DNA of 64,000 bases, taken from Anaerovorax odorimutans. GTDB lineage: Bacteria > Bacillota > Clostridia > Peptostreptococcales > JAAYPU01. The stretch's first letter is position 1, and every line of letters begins with the position of its first letter. Under the pieces are notes generated by a model. That model had not been told where the DNA came from. It ran no database searches and saw nothing but the letters and a program-made list of their open reading frames with translations. The translations under genes and the position numbers were made by a program. Where the stretch lies: NCBI GenBank assembly GCA_016841185.1, contig JAENZQ010000001.1, positions 74,364 through 138,363 on the forward strand, written 5' to 3'. Positions 7,566-16,699 of this stretch are shown here, in pieces.

Positions 7566-8618
7566 CCAGTTCAAGTTCCATCGGTTGTCACCGTCATGGC
7601 TTGTGGACTTTCTGACAACCAATTCCGTATCCAGAACAATAACAGATCTTTTTTCAGGCTCAGGCTCTGAAATTCTTTGAGATAATAATTCAATGGCTTT
7701 ATAACCCATATCAAATTTGGGGAAATTCACACTGGATAATGATGGTACCACTAAGGTAGAAGGAAAGTTATTATCCAGCCCGATCACGGCAACATCTTCC
7801 GGAATACTAATACCTTTATCCAGCAAAGCCCGCATAGCTCCAATGGCCATCTGATCGTTGGCAGCAAAAACAGCTGTAAAAGGAATACTCCTTTCCAGCA
7901 GGACTTTCATGCAGTTATACCCGCTTACAGGAGAAAAATCTCCTTCACAGACTTTGTCCGAATCAAACCGAATGCCTGCCTCTTCAAGGGCATTTTTATA
8001 ACCTTCCATCCTCAGCTTTCCGATATTGAATTTTTGCGGTGCCCCAATATGTAGGATCTCATTATGGCCTAAAGACAATAAATGCCCCATGGCGGTTTCA
8101 GCCGCTTTCTTATTCTCTACAATAACCGCATCAATACTGGGACCAAGAATGTTTTCCAGAGATACTACCGGTATTTTCTTTTTATCAGTTCCAATATCCG
8201 ATAAAGACCATATGTATTCCCGTTCCGATTTATTTTCTATATTGGCATAAGAAGCCAGAATGATACCATCCATCCATGAATTTTCAATGAATTTCACGTA
8301 CTTTTTCTCATTTTCCACATTTCCGTTGGTTTCATATACAGAAACTGTATATCCGTATTTCATTGCCGCTTCATGTATGCCCTGTAAAATTGCAGGAAAA
8401 TATACCTGGCTGAAAGAAGGCACAATAACACCAATCTGATTGGTTCGGTTGCTTTTAAGCCCTCTGCCCACCGGGTTTACTTCATAATTCAAATCTTGAA
8501 CTGCTTTCCAGACTTTTACTTCAAGCTCGGCACTTACAGGTTTTCTTTTATTCATTACATTGGATACGGTTGCAATAGATACTCCGGCCCTGCGTGCCAC
8601 ATCTTTAATACCTGCCAT
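7563..8618 (-). CDS. LacI-family transcriptional regulator (last gene of iolD operon)
   Basis: A 351-residue LacI/GalR repressor. The N-terminal helix-turn-helix and hinge read GIKDVARRAGVSIATVSNVM, followed by a periplasmic-binding-protein-like effector domain (VIVPSFSQVYFPAILQGIHE, AANDQMAIGAM, DVAVIGLDNN). It is cotranscribed behind the second iolG, whose stop lies just upstream. I chose the ATG at 8618, which has GAGGT five bases before it; an upstream TTG overlaps the iolG stop and is less likely. The C-terminal tail ends inside the repeat at 7563. Its ligand is probably inositol or an inosose, by context only. Confidence 0.85.
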   Translation of the reverse strand: MAGIKDVARRAGVSIATVSNVMNKRKPVSAELEVKVWKAVQDLNYEVNPVGRGLKSNRTNQIGVIVPSFSQVYFPAILQGIHEAAMKYGYTVSVYETNGNVENEKKYVKFIENSWMDGIILASYANIENKSEREYIWSLSDIGTDKKKIPVVSLENILGPSIDAVIVENKKAAETAMGHLLSLGHNEILHIGAPQKFNIGKLRMEGYKNALEEAGIRFDSDKVCEGDFSPVSGYNCMKVLLERSIPFTAVFAANDQMAIGAMRALLDKGISIPEDVAVIGLDNNFPSTLVVPSLSSVNFPKFDMGYKAIELLSQRISEPEPEKRSVIVLDTELVVRKSTSHDGDNRWNLNW

Positions 8619-8626
8619 AAAATACC

Positions 8627-9643
8627 TCAACCAATTTCACTGATTTTAACCGGTCTTCCAACTGATAATGATTTCTTCGCCGCAAGACCTATCAGGACTG
8701 CTTTGAGGCCGTCATCTGCATTTACAGCTGTTTGTGTGTCATTAAGTATGGATTCTACAAACTGTGACATTTCATCCACAAAAGAGCTCATGTATCTTTC
8801 AAGGAAGAAATACAGCGGTTTTTCAGATACAATACCTTCCTGGGTAGAAATCACTGCAGAAGATAATGTATCATTGGATACTGCAACAGACCCCTTTGAA
8901 CCGAAAACTTCAGCACGTTGATCATATCCGTATTCTGCCCGCCTGCTGTTATCGATCACTGCCATGGCACCATTTTCAAACTTCAATGTCACAATGGCAG
9001 TATCCACATCTCCCGCCTCTGCAATTTCCGGATTCACCAGGCAATTTCCAACAGCAAAGACTTCTGTTACCTCGCTGCCTGTCAGATATCGTGCCATATC
9101 GAAGTCATGAATTGTCATATCCAGAAAAATACCCCCAGATACTTTGACATATTCAATAGGAGGTTCCTGCGGGTCCCTTGATGTGATTTTTACGATATGG
9201 ACATCTCCGATTTTTTCTTCCTTTACAGCATTTCTTACAGCTTTGAAGTTATGGTCAAACCGTCTGTTAAATCCTACTTGGTATTTAATTTCTGCCTTCT
9301 CAACAGCCTCTAATACCATTTTAATCTTATTCAGATTATGGTCAATGGGTTTTTCACAAAAAATATGTTTGCCTGCCTGAGCTGCTTCAATGGAAATTGG
9401 AGAATGTGTATCCGTTGAAGAACAGATTAATACAGCCTGAATTTCCGAATCCTCCAATATTTTTTTATAATCTTGATAAACAAAAGGAATTCCATAGTTT
9501 TTTGCTACATCTTCGGCAGCTTTGAAATTTACATCTGAAATGGCCTTAATTTGAACTTGAGGCATATGATTCGATATGCTGGCAGCATGAACTTTGCCGA
9601 TTCTTCCGGCGCCGATAATTCCTACTATTAATTTATTATTCAT
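8627..9643 (-). CDS. iolG: Inositol 2-dehydrogenase IolG, second copy (Bacillus-type)
   Basis: A 338-residue Gfo/Idh/MocA oxidoreductase with GIIGAGRIGKVHA, FCEKPID, GFNRRFDHNF, VSGGIFLDMTIHDFDMARYL and an AGDVDTAIVTLKFENGA block. These strings are typical of Bacillus-type myo-inositol 2-dehydrogenase, which makes 2-keto-myo-inositol with NAD. It lies between iolE and lacI in an operon that starts with iolD, feeding the dehydratase IolE. It is a paralogue of the copy at 6422-7441 but shares little beyond family motifs. The start is the ATG at 9643. Confidence 0.88.
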   Translation of the reverse strand: MNNKLIVGIIGAGRIGKVHAASISNHMPQVQIKAISDVNFKAAEDVAKNYGIPFVYQDYKKILEDSEIQAVLICSSTDTHSPISIEAAQAGKHIFCEKPIDHNLNKIKMVLEAVEKAEIKYQVGFNRRFDHNFKAVRNAVKEEKIGDVHIVKITSRDPQEPPIEYVKVSGGIFLDMTIHDFDMARYLTGSEVTEVFAVGNCLVNPEIAEAGDVDTAIVTLKFENGAMAVIDNSRRAEYGYDQRAEVFGSKGSVAVSNDTLSSAVISTQEGIVSEKPLYFFLERYMSSFVDEMSQFVESILNDTQTAVNADDGLKAVLIGLAAKKSLSVGRPVKISEIG

Positions 9644-9654
9644 CCTTACTCTCC

Positions 9655-10551
9655 TTATAAACCAGTCTTTTCCCTGATATATTTTCTTGCTTTTAAAGCA
9701 TACTCCAGCGGGTTGGCTTTAGACGGATCCTGTTCTGCTTCTACTACCATCCATCCTTCGTAGTTATTTGTTTCTAAAATGTCAAATATGGGCTCGAACT
9801 GGATGGACCCATCTCCGGGAACCGTAAAAGTCCCCAGCCGAACGCCATCTAAAAAGCTCAGCTTTTCTTCCTTGACACGTTTTAATACTTCAGGTCTTAC
9901 ATCCTTTAAATGTACATGTGCCGTTCTGTGAATATACTTCTTAAGTATCCTCAGCCCGGCTTCTTCATTGCCTTCGGAATAAACAAAATGACCTGAATCA
10001 AAGAGCAGGCAGACATTGTCGTTGGTGTTTTCCATAAAGCGCTCTACTTCATCTTCTGTCTGTATTCCGGTTCCCATATGATGATGGCATGCTAATTTCA
10101 TTTCCTTTTCTTCGGCCAACTTTGCCATTTCATTGAATCCGTTTGTAACTGCGGCCCATTGTTTTTCAGTATATACCGGTTTAGCGTCAAAAATAGGAAC
10201 ATCCAGACCCTGGATACTGTTTCCTACTTCTGCAGCTCCTATTACTTTTGCACCCATTGCATGCAAAAAATCTCTGTGAGCAATTAACTCTTCCAATACC
10301 GCATCCATCGGTTCCGAAGTAAATTTTGCACTGAACCATGCATTACAAATGCACAATCCCCTTAAACCCAACGCTTTTTTTAATACCCCCGCATCTCTGG
10401 GATATTTATTTCCAACTTCACAGCCGGTAAACCCCGAAAGTGCCATTTCACTGATACATTGCTCAAAAGTATTTTCAGCCCCCAAATCAGGCAAATCATC
10501 ATTGGTCCATGCAATAGGAGCTATTCCTAATTTCACTTTATCCTGGTCCAT
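9655..10551 (-). CDS. iolE: Myo-inosose-2 dehydratase IolE
   Basis: A 298-residue xylose-isomerase-like TIM barrel. The N-terminus [18 protein letters not shown] is diagnostic for Iol[31 protein letters not shown] and the late [10 protein letters not shown] carry the expected metal-binding His, Asp and Glu residues. It dehydrates 2-keto-myo-inositol to 3D-(3,5/4)-trihydroxycyclohexane-1,2-dione, the substrate of IolD encoded next to it. I chose the ATG at 10551 (MDQDKVKLG), which gives GAGG a 6-bp spacing; the ATG three bases upstream is nearly as good. Confidence 0.92.
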   Translation of the reverse strand: MDQDKVKLGIAPIAWTNDDLPDLGAENTFEQCISEMALSGFTGCEVGNKYPRDAGVLKKALGLRGLCICNAWFSAKFTSEPMDAVLEELIAHRDFLHAMGAKVIGAAEVGNSIQGLDVPIFDAKPVYTEKQWAAVTNGFNEMAKLAEEKEMKLACHHHMGTGIQTEDEVERFMENTNDNVCLLFDSGHFVYSEGNEEAGLRILKKYIHRTAHVHLKDVRPEVLKRVKEEKLSFLDGVRLGTFTVPGDGSIQFEPIFDILETNNYEGWMVVEAEQDPSKANPLEYALKARKYIREKTGL

Positions 10552-10568
10552 CATACACCTCATATCAT

Positions 10569-12434
10569 TTAAAATTGTTTTGCTTTTGATGCTTCTTCTC
10601 TTATGGCCTCTGCTGCCTTTTCAACTTCTTTATACTTGGACTTCTGGGCCGTACCGACTCTCCACCATGAATTATATCCGTCAGACATGGTTCCAGGCAA
10701 AACCTTGATATCCAGGAGAGTTGACCTGTCGGAGTTCTGTATCTCGCTAAAAGCACGATAGATTTCTTCAATACTGCTTACTCTGAAGGAACGTACGCCA
10801 TACCCTTCGGCTACTTTTGCATAATCAACAGGAACATACTCCCCTGTCAACCTGCCTGTTTCCTCTTCCCTGTACCGAAATTCATTGGCGAAACTGGGTA
10901 TGCCCTGGCTCTTCTGGAGGTTATGAATACATTGGAACCCATGATTATCCATTAAAACCACATTGATCTTGATCCCTTCCTGAATACTGGTGACCAGTTC
11001 TGTATGGAGCATAAGAAAACCGCCGTCTCCTACAACTGCGTAAACTTCCTTATCCGGTTCTGCCAGCTTTGCTCCTATGGCACCTGCCACTTCATATCCC
11101 ATACAGGAGAATGCATATTCCGCATGGTAAGCATTGTGGCTTCTGGTTCTCCAAAGCCGCTGCGCATCACTTGGCAGACTTCCTGAAGCAGTAACAATAA
11201 TGGCATTGGCCTCTGTCAGTTTTTCATTTAACTCTCCAAGTACTCTTGTTTGAGAAAGCCCATTCTCTAATTCCATTTTATAAAGTCTATCCGCTTCATC
11301 TTTCCACTCTTCAATGGCTTCCTTTATATCAACGGTATATTTGCTTATATATCCTTTTTTTTCAAGCTCCCGGGTAATAGCAGCCAATGCCTTCTTTGCA
11401 TCGGCAATAACCGGAAAAGCATTCATTTTATAGGCATCATAGTCATTAAGATTAATGGTTATGAAATCTACATCTTCGTTTTGATAAGCCCATTTTGAAG
11501 ATGTAGTAAAATCATCAAGCCGGGTACCGACGCCTATTACCAAATCCGCTTCCCATGCTATTTTGTTGGCAGCCGATGTACCCGTTACACCGGCACCACC
11601 CAAATTATAAGGATGATCCCATAATACGGTTCCTTTCCCTGCTTGGGTCTCACCAAAAGGTATTTTAAATTTTTCACAAAATTTTTCCAATTCTCTGCCG
11701 GCTTCCGAATATTTAACACCTCCGCCGCATATCACATAAGGCTTCTGCTTTGAAGCAATCAACTCTACAGCCTTGGCCAATACATCGGAATCAATATCTC
11801 TTCTTTGAATATAGTGAACGCGTTTTTTGAAAAATTCAGCCGGATAGTCATATATTTCACCCTGAACATCCTGTGGCAGGCACAATGTAACAGCTCCGGT
11901 TTCCGCCGGATCTGTCAATACTCGCATGGCATTTATTGCTGCCGTCATCAGTTGTTCAGGCCTTGAAATCCTGTCCCAATATTTACTGACCGGTTTAAAA
12001 GCATCGTTGGCAGTGATGTTCGAATTATACGGCTGTTCGATCTGCTGCAGGACAGGGTCCGGCTGTCGGGTAGCATAGGTATCCGCAGGAAGAAACAGCA
12101 CAGGTATTCTGTTAGCAGTAGCTGTTCCGGCTGCTGTCACCATATTAAGCGCTCCAGGGCCAATTGAGCTGGTCACTGCCATAATCTTTTTCCTTTTCAT
12201 TTGTTTTGCAAAACCTATGGCAATATGTCCGATGCCCTGTTCATTTTTACCTTGTATGAATTTGAGGCCATGGTCCTTCTGTTCTAATGCTTCTCCAAGA
12301 CCTACCACGATTCCATGGCCGAAAATCCCCAATATACCTTCAACAAATTTACTTTCTTTACCATCAAAGCAGATATATTGGTTATCAAGAAATTTGACCA
12401 ATGCCTGAGCCATTGTCAGTCTTTCAGTTTTCAT
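10569..12434 (-). CDS. iolD: 3D-(3,5/4)-trihydroxycyclohexane-1,2-dione hydrolase IolD
   Basis: A 621-residue thiamine-diphosphate enzyme of the acetolactate-synthase superfamily, full length for IolD. It has an N-terminal pyrimidine-binding domain ([29 protein letters not shown]), a central domain (about 215-350) and a C-terminal diphosphate domain with [11 protein letters not shown]. The [18 protein letters not shown] stretch is typical of IolD. It hydrolyses the ring dione to 5-deoxy-D-glucuronate. It is first among the enzyme genes of the minus-strand operon, 52 bp behind a lacI gene, with a GGAGGAG ribosome site. The next enzymes of this route (IolB, IolC, IolJ, IolA) are absent from the window. 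Confidence 0.93.
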   Translation of the reverse strand: MKTERLTMAQALVKFLDNQYICFDGKESKFVEGILGIFGHGIVVGLGEALEQKDHGLKFIQGKNEQGIGHIAIGFAKQMKRKKIMAVTSSIGPGALNMVTAAGTATANRIPVLFLPADTYATRQPDPVLQQIEQPYNSNITANDAFKPVSKYWDRISRPEQLMTAAINAMRVLTDPAETGAVTLCLPQDVQGEIYDYPAEFFKKRVHYIQRRDIDSDVLAKAVELIASKQKPYVICGGGVKYSEAGRELEKFCEKFKIPFGETQAGKGTVLWDHPYNLGGAGVTGTSAANKIAWEADLVIGVGTRLDDFTTSSKWAYQNEDVDFITINLNDYDAYKMNAFPVIADAKKALAAITRELEKKGYISKYTVDIKEAIEEWKDEADRLYKMELENGLSQTRVLGELNEKLTEANAIIVTASGSLPSDAQRLWRTRSHNAYHAEYAFSCMGYEVAGAIGAKLAEPDKEVYAVVGDGGFLMLHTELVTSIQEGIKINVVLMDNHGFQCIHNLQKSQGIPSFANEFRYREEETGRLTGEYVPVDYAKVAEGYGVRSFRVSSIEEIYRAFSEIQNSDRSTLLDIKVLPGTMSDGYNSWWRVGTAQKSKYKEVEKAAEAIREEASKAKQF

Positions 12435-12486
12435 GTCATCTCCTCCTTACTCTTAAACACATCTTTTTCATTTATAGAATAGGTTT

Positions 12487-13488
12487 TTATACAGTTTTTT
12501 TAGTAGTCTTTCTAACGATCAAATCAGGTTCAAGGGTTATTCTTTTAATGATTCTATTTTCTTTTGCTCTTATCTCATCCACCAAGGTCTCTAAAACGAT
12601 TTTCCCGAGGGCATATTTGGGTTGGTGAATGGTTGTTAACTGTATCTGGGGAAGTCTTGCATAGGAAATATTATCAAATCCGATAACCCCAAGTTCGTCC
12701 GGAATTTTTATACCTAATTCGTTTGCACATTGTAAAACACCAAGGGCAATAATATCGTTTCCGGCAAAAATTGCATCTACTTTGTTCCTGCTGTTAAACA
12801 ATTTTCTTGCCAGTTCATATCCGCTGGACATTCCAAAGTTTCCAAAAAATACGCTGAAATTTTCCGGATCTTTATGACGCTCCTTAAAAGCTCTCTGGAA
12901 GCCTTCCAGCCTCTGCCGATTTGAATAAGATTCCTTCTTTCCTCCTATAAAAGCAATATTTTTATAGCCGCAATCCAGAAGATGTATAGCCGCCATATAC
13001 CCGCCTTTCTCATTATCAACTTCTATGTAGCTGCACTTGCTGTTGGTGGGCCAGCTTTCAAGCAAAATATACGGAACCTTTATGTCTTCGAAGCGTTCAT
13101 TTTTTTTATCTTTTGAGGATTTAAGAATAATACCGTCCACCCTTTTTTCCTGAAGTGTCTTTATATATTCCTTCTCTTTTTTTACCTCCCATCCGGTGAC
13201 GCAAAGAAGAATATCGTATCCAAAGTTATTTGCCGTTTCCATTATGCCTTTTGTTATTTCCGCAAAAAAAGGATTCAGTATATCCGGAATAATAACACCT
13301 AAGGTGTTGGATATCTTATTGACAAGTCCTCTGGCAAGTGAATTCGGCCGATAGCCCATTCTTTCAGCTGTTGCAAGTATTCTTTTTTTAGTTTTTTCAC
13401 TTACACCCGGCTTCTCATTAAGGGCACGGGAAACTGCCGAATAGGAAACATTCAATTCTTTTGCTATGTCTTTTATTGTAACAGTCAT
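12487..13488 (-). CDS. LacI-family transcriptional regulator heading the iolD operon
   Basis: A 333-residue LacI/GalR protein. The helix-turn-helix is TIKDIAKELNVSYSAVSRAL, followed by the hinge region YRPNSLARGL and an effector domain with GVIIPDILNPFFAEITKGI, AGNDIIALG and GVIGFDNISYARL. Its own promoter carries a perfect GCAAACGTTTGC palindrome between the -35 and -10 boxes, so self-repression is likely. The same palindrome family at the transporter and iolN promoters makes this the best candidate for the island's master repressor. It differs from the second LacI protein at 7563-8618 over most of its length. Confidence 0.88.
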   Translation of the reverse strand: MTVTIKDIAKELNVSYSAVSRALNEKPGVSEKTKKRILATAERMGYRPNSLARGLVNKISNTLGVIIPDILNPFFAEITKGIMETANNFGYDILLCVTGWEVKKEKEYIKTLQEKRVDGIILKSSKDKKNERFEDIKVPYILLESWPTNSKCSYIEVDNEKGGYMAAIHLLDCGYKNIAFIGGKKESYSNRQRLEGFQRAFKERHKDPENFSVFFGNFGMSSGYELARKLFNSRNKVDAIFAGNDIIALGVLQCANELGIKIPDELGVIGFDNISYARLPQIQLTTIHQPKYALGKIVLETLVDEIRAKENRIIKRITLEPDLIVRKTTKKTV

Positions 13489-13518
13489 TTCATCAGCTCC
13501 AAAAGATATAATAACATC

Positions 13519-13547
13519 ATTATAGCAAACGTTTGCGTTTGTGTAAA
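13519..13547 (-). promoter_or_regulatory. Promoter of lacI-iolD-iolE-iolG-lacI
   Basis: On the minus strand this is TTTACA (13547-13542), a 17-bp spacer, then TATAAT (13524-13519). The spacer contains the operator. The promoter region is also bracketed by a perfect 10-bp inverted repeat, ATAACATCAT at 13511-13520 and ATGATGTTAT at 13547-13556. Confidence 0.8.
13525..13536. promoter_or_regulatory. LacI-family operator (lacI-iolD promoter)
   Basis: GCAAACGTTTGC is a perfect 12-bp palindrome in the promoter spacer. It is the best copy of the motif also seen at 1164-1175 and 1478-1487. Confidence 0.75.
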
Positions 13548-13580
13548 TGATGTTATTAAATACTTTTTATATTTTATTTA

Positions 13581-15335
13581 TTAAAATACGGATGTTCTTC
13601 CGCTGTAAACCAGTCCTCTCAATGTATCCATGGTAATAAGCATACCGTCGTTAAGTTTCTCCGTGGCATTCTCCGCACCAACAATTGTTGGCTTATTTAA
13701 CGTAATCCCAACGATTGCGGCATGAGATGTCAATCCACCCTCTTCAGTAATAACACCGGAAGCTCTTTCCATATAAGCCACCATGTCCTTATCGGTAGAA
13801 GTCGTGACCAATATATTTCCATCTGTAAATTTCATCTCAGCCTCTTCCGCATTCAATGCAACACATACTCTGCCGACAGCAGAAGATACGCCCATGCTTG
13901 TACCACGAAGAAGTATCTGACTTACTATATGAACTTTCATCATATTGGTAGTCCCTGCAACGCCTACGGGAACGCCGGCAGTGATCACCACAAGATCGCC
14001 GCACCGGATATATCCTTTCTCCAGTGATTTTTCTATGGATTTTTCAAAAATCTCTTCCGTATCCTTTCCTTCTTCAATGACAATGACGGCTGTTCCCCAA
14101 ACAAGAGCCATCTTCCTTGCCACTTTTGGATTAGATGTAGAGACAATAATAGGTGCTTTAGGCCGAAACTTTGAAACCATCATGGAAGTATACCCGGATG
14201 CAGTAGCCGTCAATATAGCGGCAGCTCCCAGGTCCTGAGCACTTGTACAGGTGGCATGGCTGATAGCATCCGTAATGGTTTTATCTCTGCCCACACCTTT
14301 TTCCCTTAGAATCGCTCTGTAATCCAGTGCATCTTCAGCCTTCAGTGCAATATTGGCCATGGTTTTAACGGATTCCAAAGGGTACTTTCCGGCAGCTGTT
14401 TCACCGGACAGCATAACAGCATCTGTTCCGTCAATAATAGCGTTTGCCACATCCGTTACTTCCGCTCTCGTGGGCCTTGGGTTTCTCATCATGGAGTCCA
14501 ACATCTGTGTAGCTGTAATAACAGGCTTGCCAAAAGAATTACATTCTTTAATGATCCTTTTTTGGATAATGGGAATCTCTTCCGGCTGAATTTCTACTCC
14601 AAGATCTCCTCTTGCCACCATTACACCATCTGAAACATTGATGATTTCACTGACATTATCAACGCCTTCCTGGTTCTCAATCTTTGCGATGATACCAATA
14701 TCCAATATACCGTTATCCTCAAGAAGTTTTCTGATTTCCAATACATCGGATACTTTCCTTACAAATGAAGCAGCAATAAAATCTATATCATTTCTGATTC
14801 CAAATAAAATATCTTCTTTATCTTTATCCGTAATGGCCGGAAGGTTTATTTTTACGCCAGGAATATTGATGCCTTTATTATTCTTCACTGTGCCGGCATT
14901 CATAACTCGGCATCTGATATCCGTTCCTTCAACCTCCTCCACGGTCAATTCAATCAAACCATCGTCTATGAGTATTTTATCTCCGGGTCGCACATCATTT
15001 GCCATTTCCTTATAAGATACACTGCAAATTTTGTTATTCCCAACAACTTCTCTCACGGTTAAAGTAAACGGGTTTCCCTGGGTCAATTCAATTTCCTCTT
15101 TCTCAAATCTTCCTGTCCTGATTTCAGGTCCTTTCGTATCCAATAAAATTGCTACAGGAACTTTTAGTTCTTCCCTGATCTCTTTAATCAAATCAATTCT
15201 TCTTTGGTGTTCTTCATGAGATCCGTGGGAAAAATTAAGTCTCGCAACATTCATGCCTATTTTTATCATTTCCGTTAAAGTCGACCGGTCTTCACTTGCC
15301 GGGCCAATGGTACAGACGATTTTAGTTTTTTTCAT
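13581..15335 (-). CDS. pyk: Pyruvate kinase
   Basis: A 584-residue pyruvate kinase, converting PEP and ADP to pyruvate and ATP at the end of glycolysis. The start KTKIVCTIGPAS, NFSHGSHEEH, VARGDLGVEI and ITATQMLDSM are standard active-site blocks. It is about 110 residues longer than the minimal enzyme: the last ~100 residues form a PEP-utiliser-like phosphohistidine domain with GLTSHAAIVG, as in Bacillus and many Clostridia, whose role is uncertain. It follows pfkA by 18 bp, so the two irreversible glycolytic steps are coexpressed. A GGAGG ribosome site precedes the ATG. Confidence 0.97.
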   Translation of the reverse strand: MKKTKIVCTIGPASEDRSTLTEMIKIGMNVARLNFSHGSHEEHQRRIDLIKEIREELKVPVAILLDTKGPEIRTGRFEKEEIELTQGNPFTLTVREVVGNNKICSVSYKEMANDVRPGDKILIDDGLIELTVEEVEGTDIRCRVMNAGTVKNNKGINIPGVKINLPAITDKDKEDILFGIRNDIDFIAASFVRKVSDVLEIRKLLEDNGILDIGIIAKIENQEGVDNVSEIINVSDGVMVARGDLGVEIQPEEIPIIQKRIIKECNSFGKPVITATQMLDSMMRNPRPTRAEVTDVANAIIDGTDAVMLSGETAAGKYPLESVKTMANIALKAEDALDYRAILREKGVGRDKTITDAISHATCTSAQDLGAAAILTATASGYTSMMVSKFRPKAPIIVSTSNPKVARKMALVWGTAVIVIEEGKDTEEIFEKSIEKSLEKGYIRCGDLVVITAGVPVGVAGTTNMMKVHIVSQILLRGTSMGVSSAVGRVCVALNAEEAEMKFTDGNILVTTSTDKDMVAYMERASGVITEEGGLTSHAAIVGITLNKPTIVGAENATEKLNDGMLITMDTLRGLVYSGRTSVF

Positions 15336-15353
15336 TCATCTACCTCCTTTATC

Positions 15354-16313
15354 CTAAGATAACATCAAAGCCAGGTTGAACATATCGTGGTCTAATTCAT
15401 CTCTCATCTTAAGAGCTTCATCTATTTTATAATCCACAATATCGTAACCTTTTATGCCTACAGCTCTTCCGGCTTTGCCTTCCAGTAACAACTCCACTGC
15501 ACGGCACCCCAGTTTACTGGCCAGTATTCTGTCATTAGCCGTAGGTGTGCCACCTCTTTGTATGTAACCTAACACTGATATTCTGGATTCTATCCCTGTT
15601 TTTTCCTCAATCAGCTTGATCAGTTCTTTTGAAGTAATATTTGCGCCTTCAGATAAAAGAATAATGTTGTGTTGCTTCCCTCTGTTTTTTCCTTTGATCA
15701 GCCGTTCACACAAATAGTCTATATCCAGTTCCTCCTCAGGAACAATAATACCGTCCGCACCTCCTGCAAGTCCTGCATATAATGCAATATCTCCGCAGTT
15801 TCTGCCCATGACTTCGATGATCATTGCACGCTCATGGGAAGAAGAAGTATCCCGGATATTACCTATGGCATCCAAAACAGTATTTACAGCCGTATCAAAT
15901 CCAATTGTGAAATCCGTATATCCAAGATCATTGTCAATGGTCCCGGGAAGCCCAATGGCCGGAAATCCGGCTTGGCTGAGCTTCTCGGCACCTTTCATGG
16001 AACCGTCCCCTCCGATTACTACGAGCCCCTCAATCTTAAAAATATGTAATATATCCAATGCCTTTTTGAAACCTTCTTCCGTTTTGAAGTGTTCGCTCCT
16101 GGCTGTTCCCAGAATGGTGCCGCCTCTGTTTATGATCCCTCCGACAGACGAAATCGTCATATCTTCAATATCTCCGTTAATAAGTCCCTGATACCCTCTT
16201 TTAATTCCTGCCACTTCAAAGCCTTTAAAAATGGCCGTCCTAACAACAGACCTTATGGCCGCATTCATTCCCGGGGCATCTCCGCCGCTTGTCAAAACGC
16301 CTATTTTCTTCAT
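15354..16313 (-). CDS. pfkA: 6-phosphofructokinase (ATP-dependent)
   Basis: A 319-residue PfkA, phosphorylating fructose-6-phosphate with ATP. The N-terminus is [30 protein letters not shown] binds ATP, and [19 protein letters not shown] contains the catalytic Asp. Length and start match the standard bacterial enzyme. I chose the ATG at 16313, which has AAAGGAG eight bases upstream, rather than an in-frame start 22 codons earlier. It belongs to a dnaE-small protein-pfkA-pyk run, the usual clostridial order. Confidence 0.97.
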   Translation of the reverse strand: MKKIGVLTSGGDAPGMNAAIRSVVRTAIFKGFEVAGIKRGYQGLINGDIEDMTISSVGGIINRGGTILGTARSEHFKTEEGFKKALDILHIFKIEGLVVIGGDGSMKGAEKLSQAGFPAIGLPGTIDNDLGYTDFTIGFDTAVNTVLDAIGNIRDTSSSHERAMIIEVMGRNCGDIALYAGLAGGADGIIVPEEELDIDYLCERLIKGKNRGKQHNIILLSEGANITSKELIKLIEEKTGIESRISVLGYIQRGGTPTANDRILASKLGCRAVELLLEGKAGRAVGIKGYDIVDYKIDEALKMRDELDHDMFNLALMLS

Positions 16314-16381
16314 GCAACAAAACTCCTTTACTATAATATGTTTAAGGGGAAGCAAAAAACTTCCCCGAGACATAAACAAAT

Positions 16382-16570
16382 TTAATATACGACTTCATTC
16401 AATACTTCATGAGCATCTTCCACTTCTTCTTTGGGAACAAGGATCTCATATACCATATTGTCATCTCTCCCTATCCTTTTGACCTTTACAAGCAGACCTT
16501 CCTGTTCCAGAATATTCCGAATTTTATCGGCATCTACTTTACTGTGTCCCATGTAAATAACTGCCCACAT
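16382..16570 (-). CDS. Small conserved protein between dnaE and pfkA
   Basis: A 62-residue soluble protein beginning [20 protein letters not shown]. It is a predicted alpha/beta mini-domain resembling the DUF2007-like putative signal-transducing family, with a [10 protein letters not shown] strand and an acidic C-terminal helix. It has no Cys cluster or membrane segment. Similar small proteins sit at this dnaE-pfkA junction in other Clostridia, sometimes mislabelled as a decarboxylase; I do not assign a function. The ATG at 16570 has AAGGAGG upstream; a longer in-frame reading adds a hydrophobic stretch with no ribosome site and is rejected. Confidence 0.75.
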   Translation of the reverse strand: MWAVIYMGHSKVDADKIRNILEQEGLLVKVKRIGRDDNMVYEILVPKEEVEDAHEVLNEVVY

Positions 16571-16699
16571 TATGGAAATCCTCCTTGCGAGGCTAAGATT
16601 TGAATATATTTTACAGAAAAAAACAAATAATATCAACTTACCAAATATCAGTGTTGCTAAGAATTTTACTGAACAAAATTTTCCTTCATTATTCATTGT

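Noticed and set aside
16571-16696. N-terminal extension of the small protein before pfkA
   Set aside because: The extra hydrophobic codons have no ribosome site, while AAGGAGG precedes the internal ATG at 16570.
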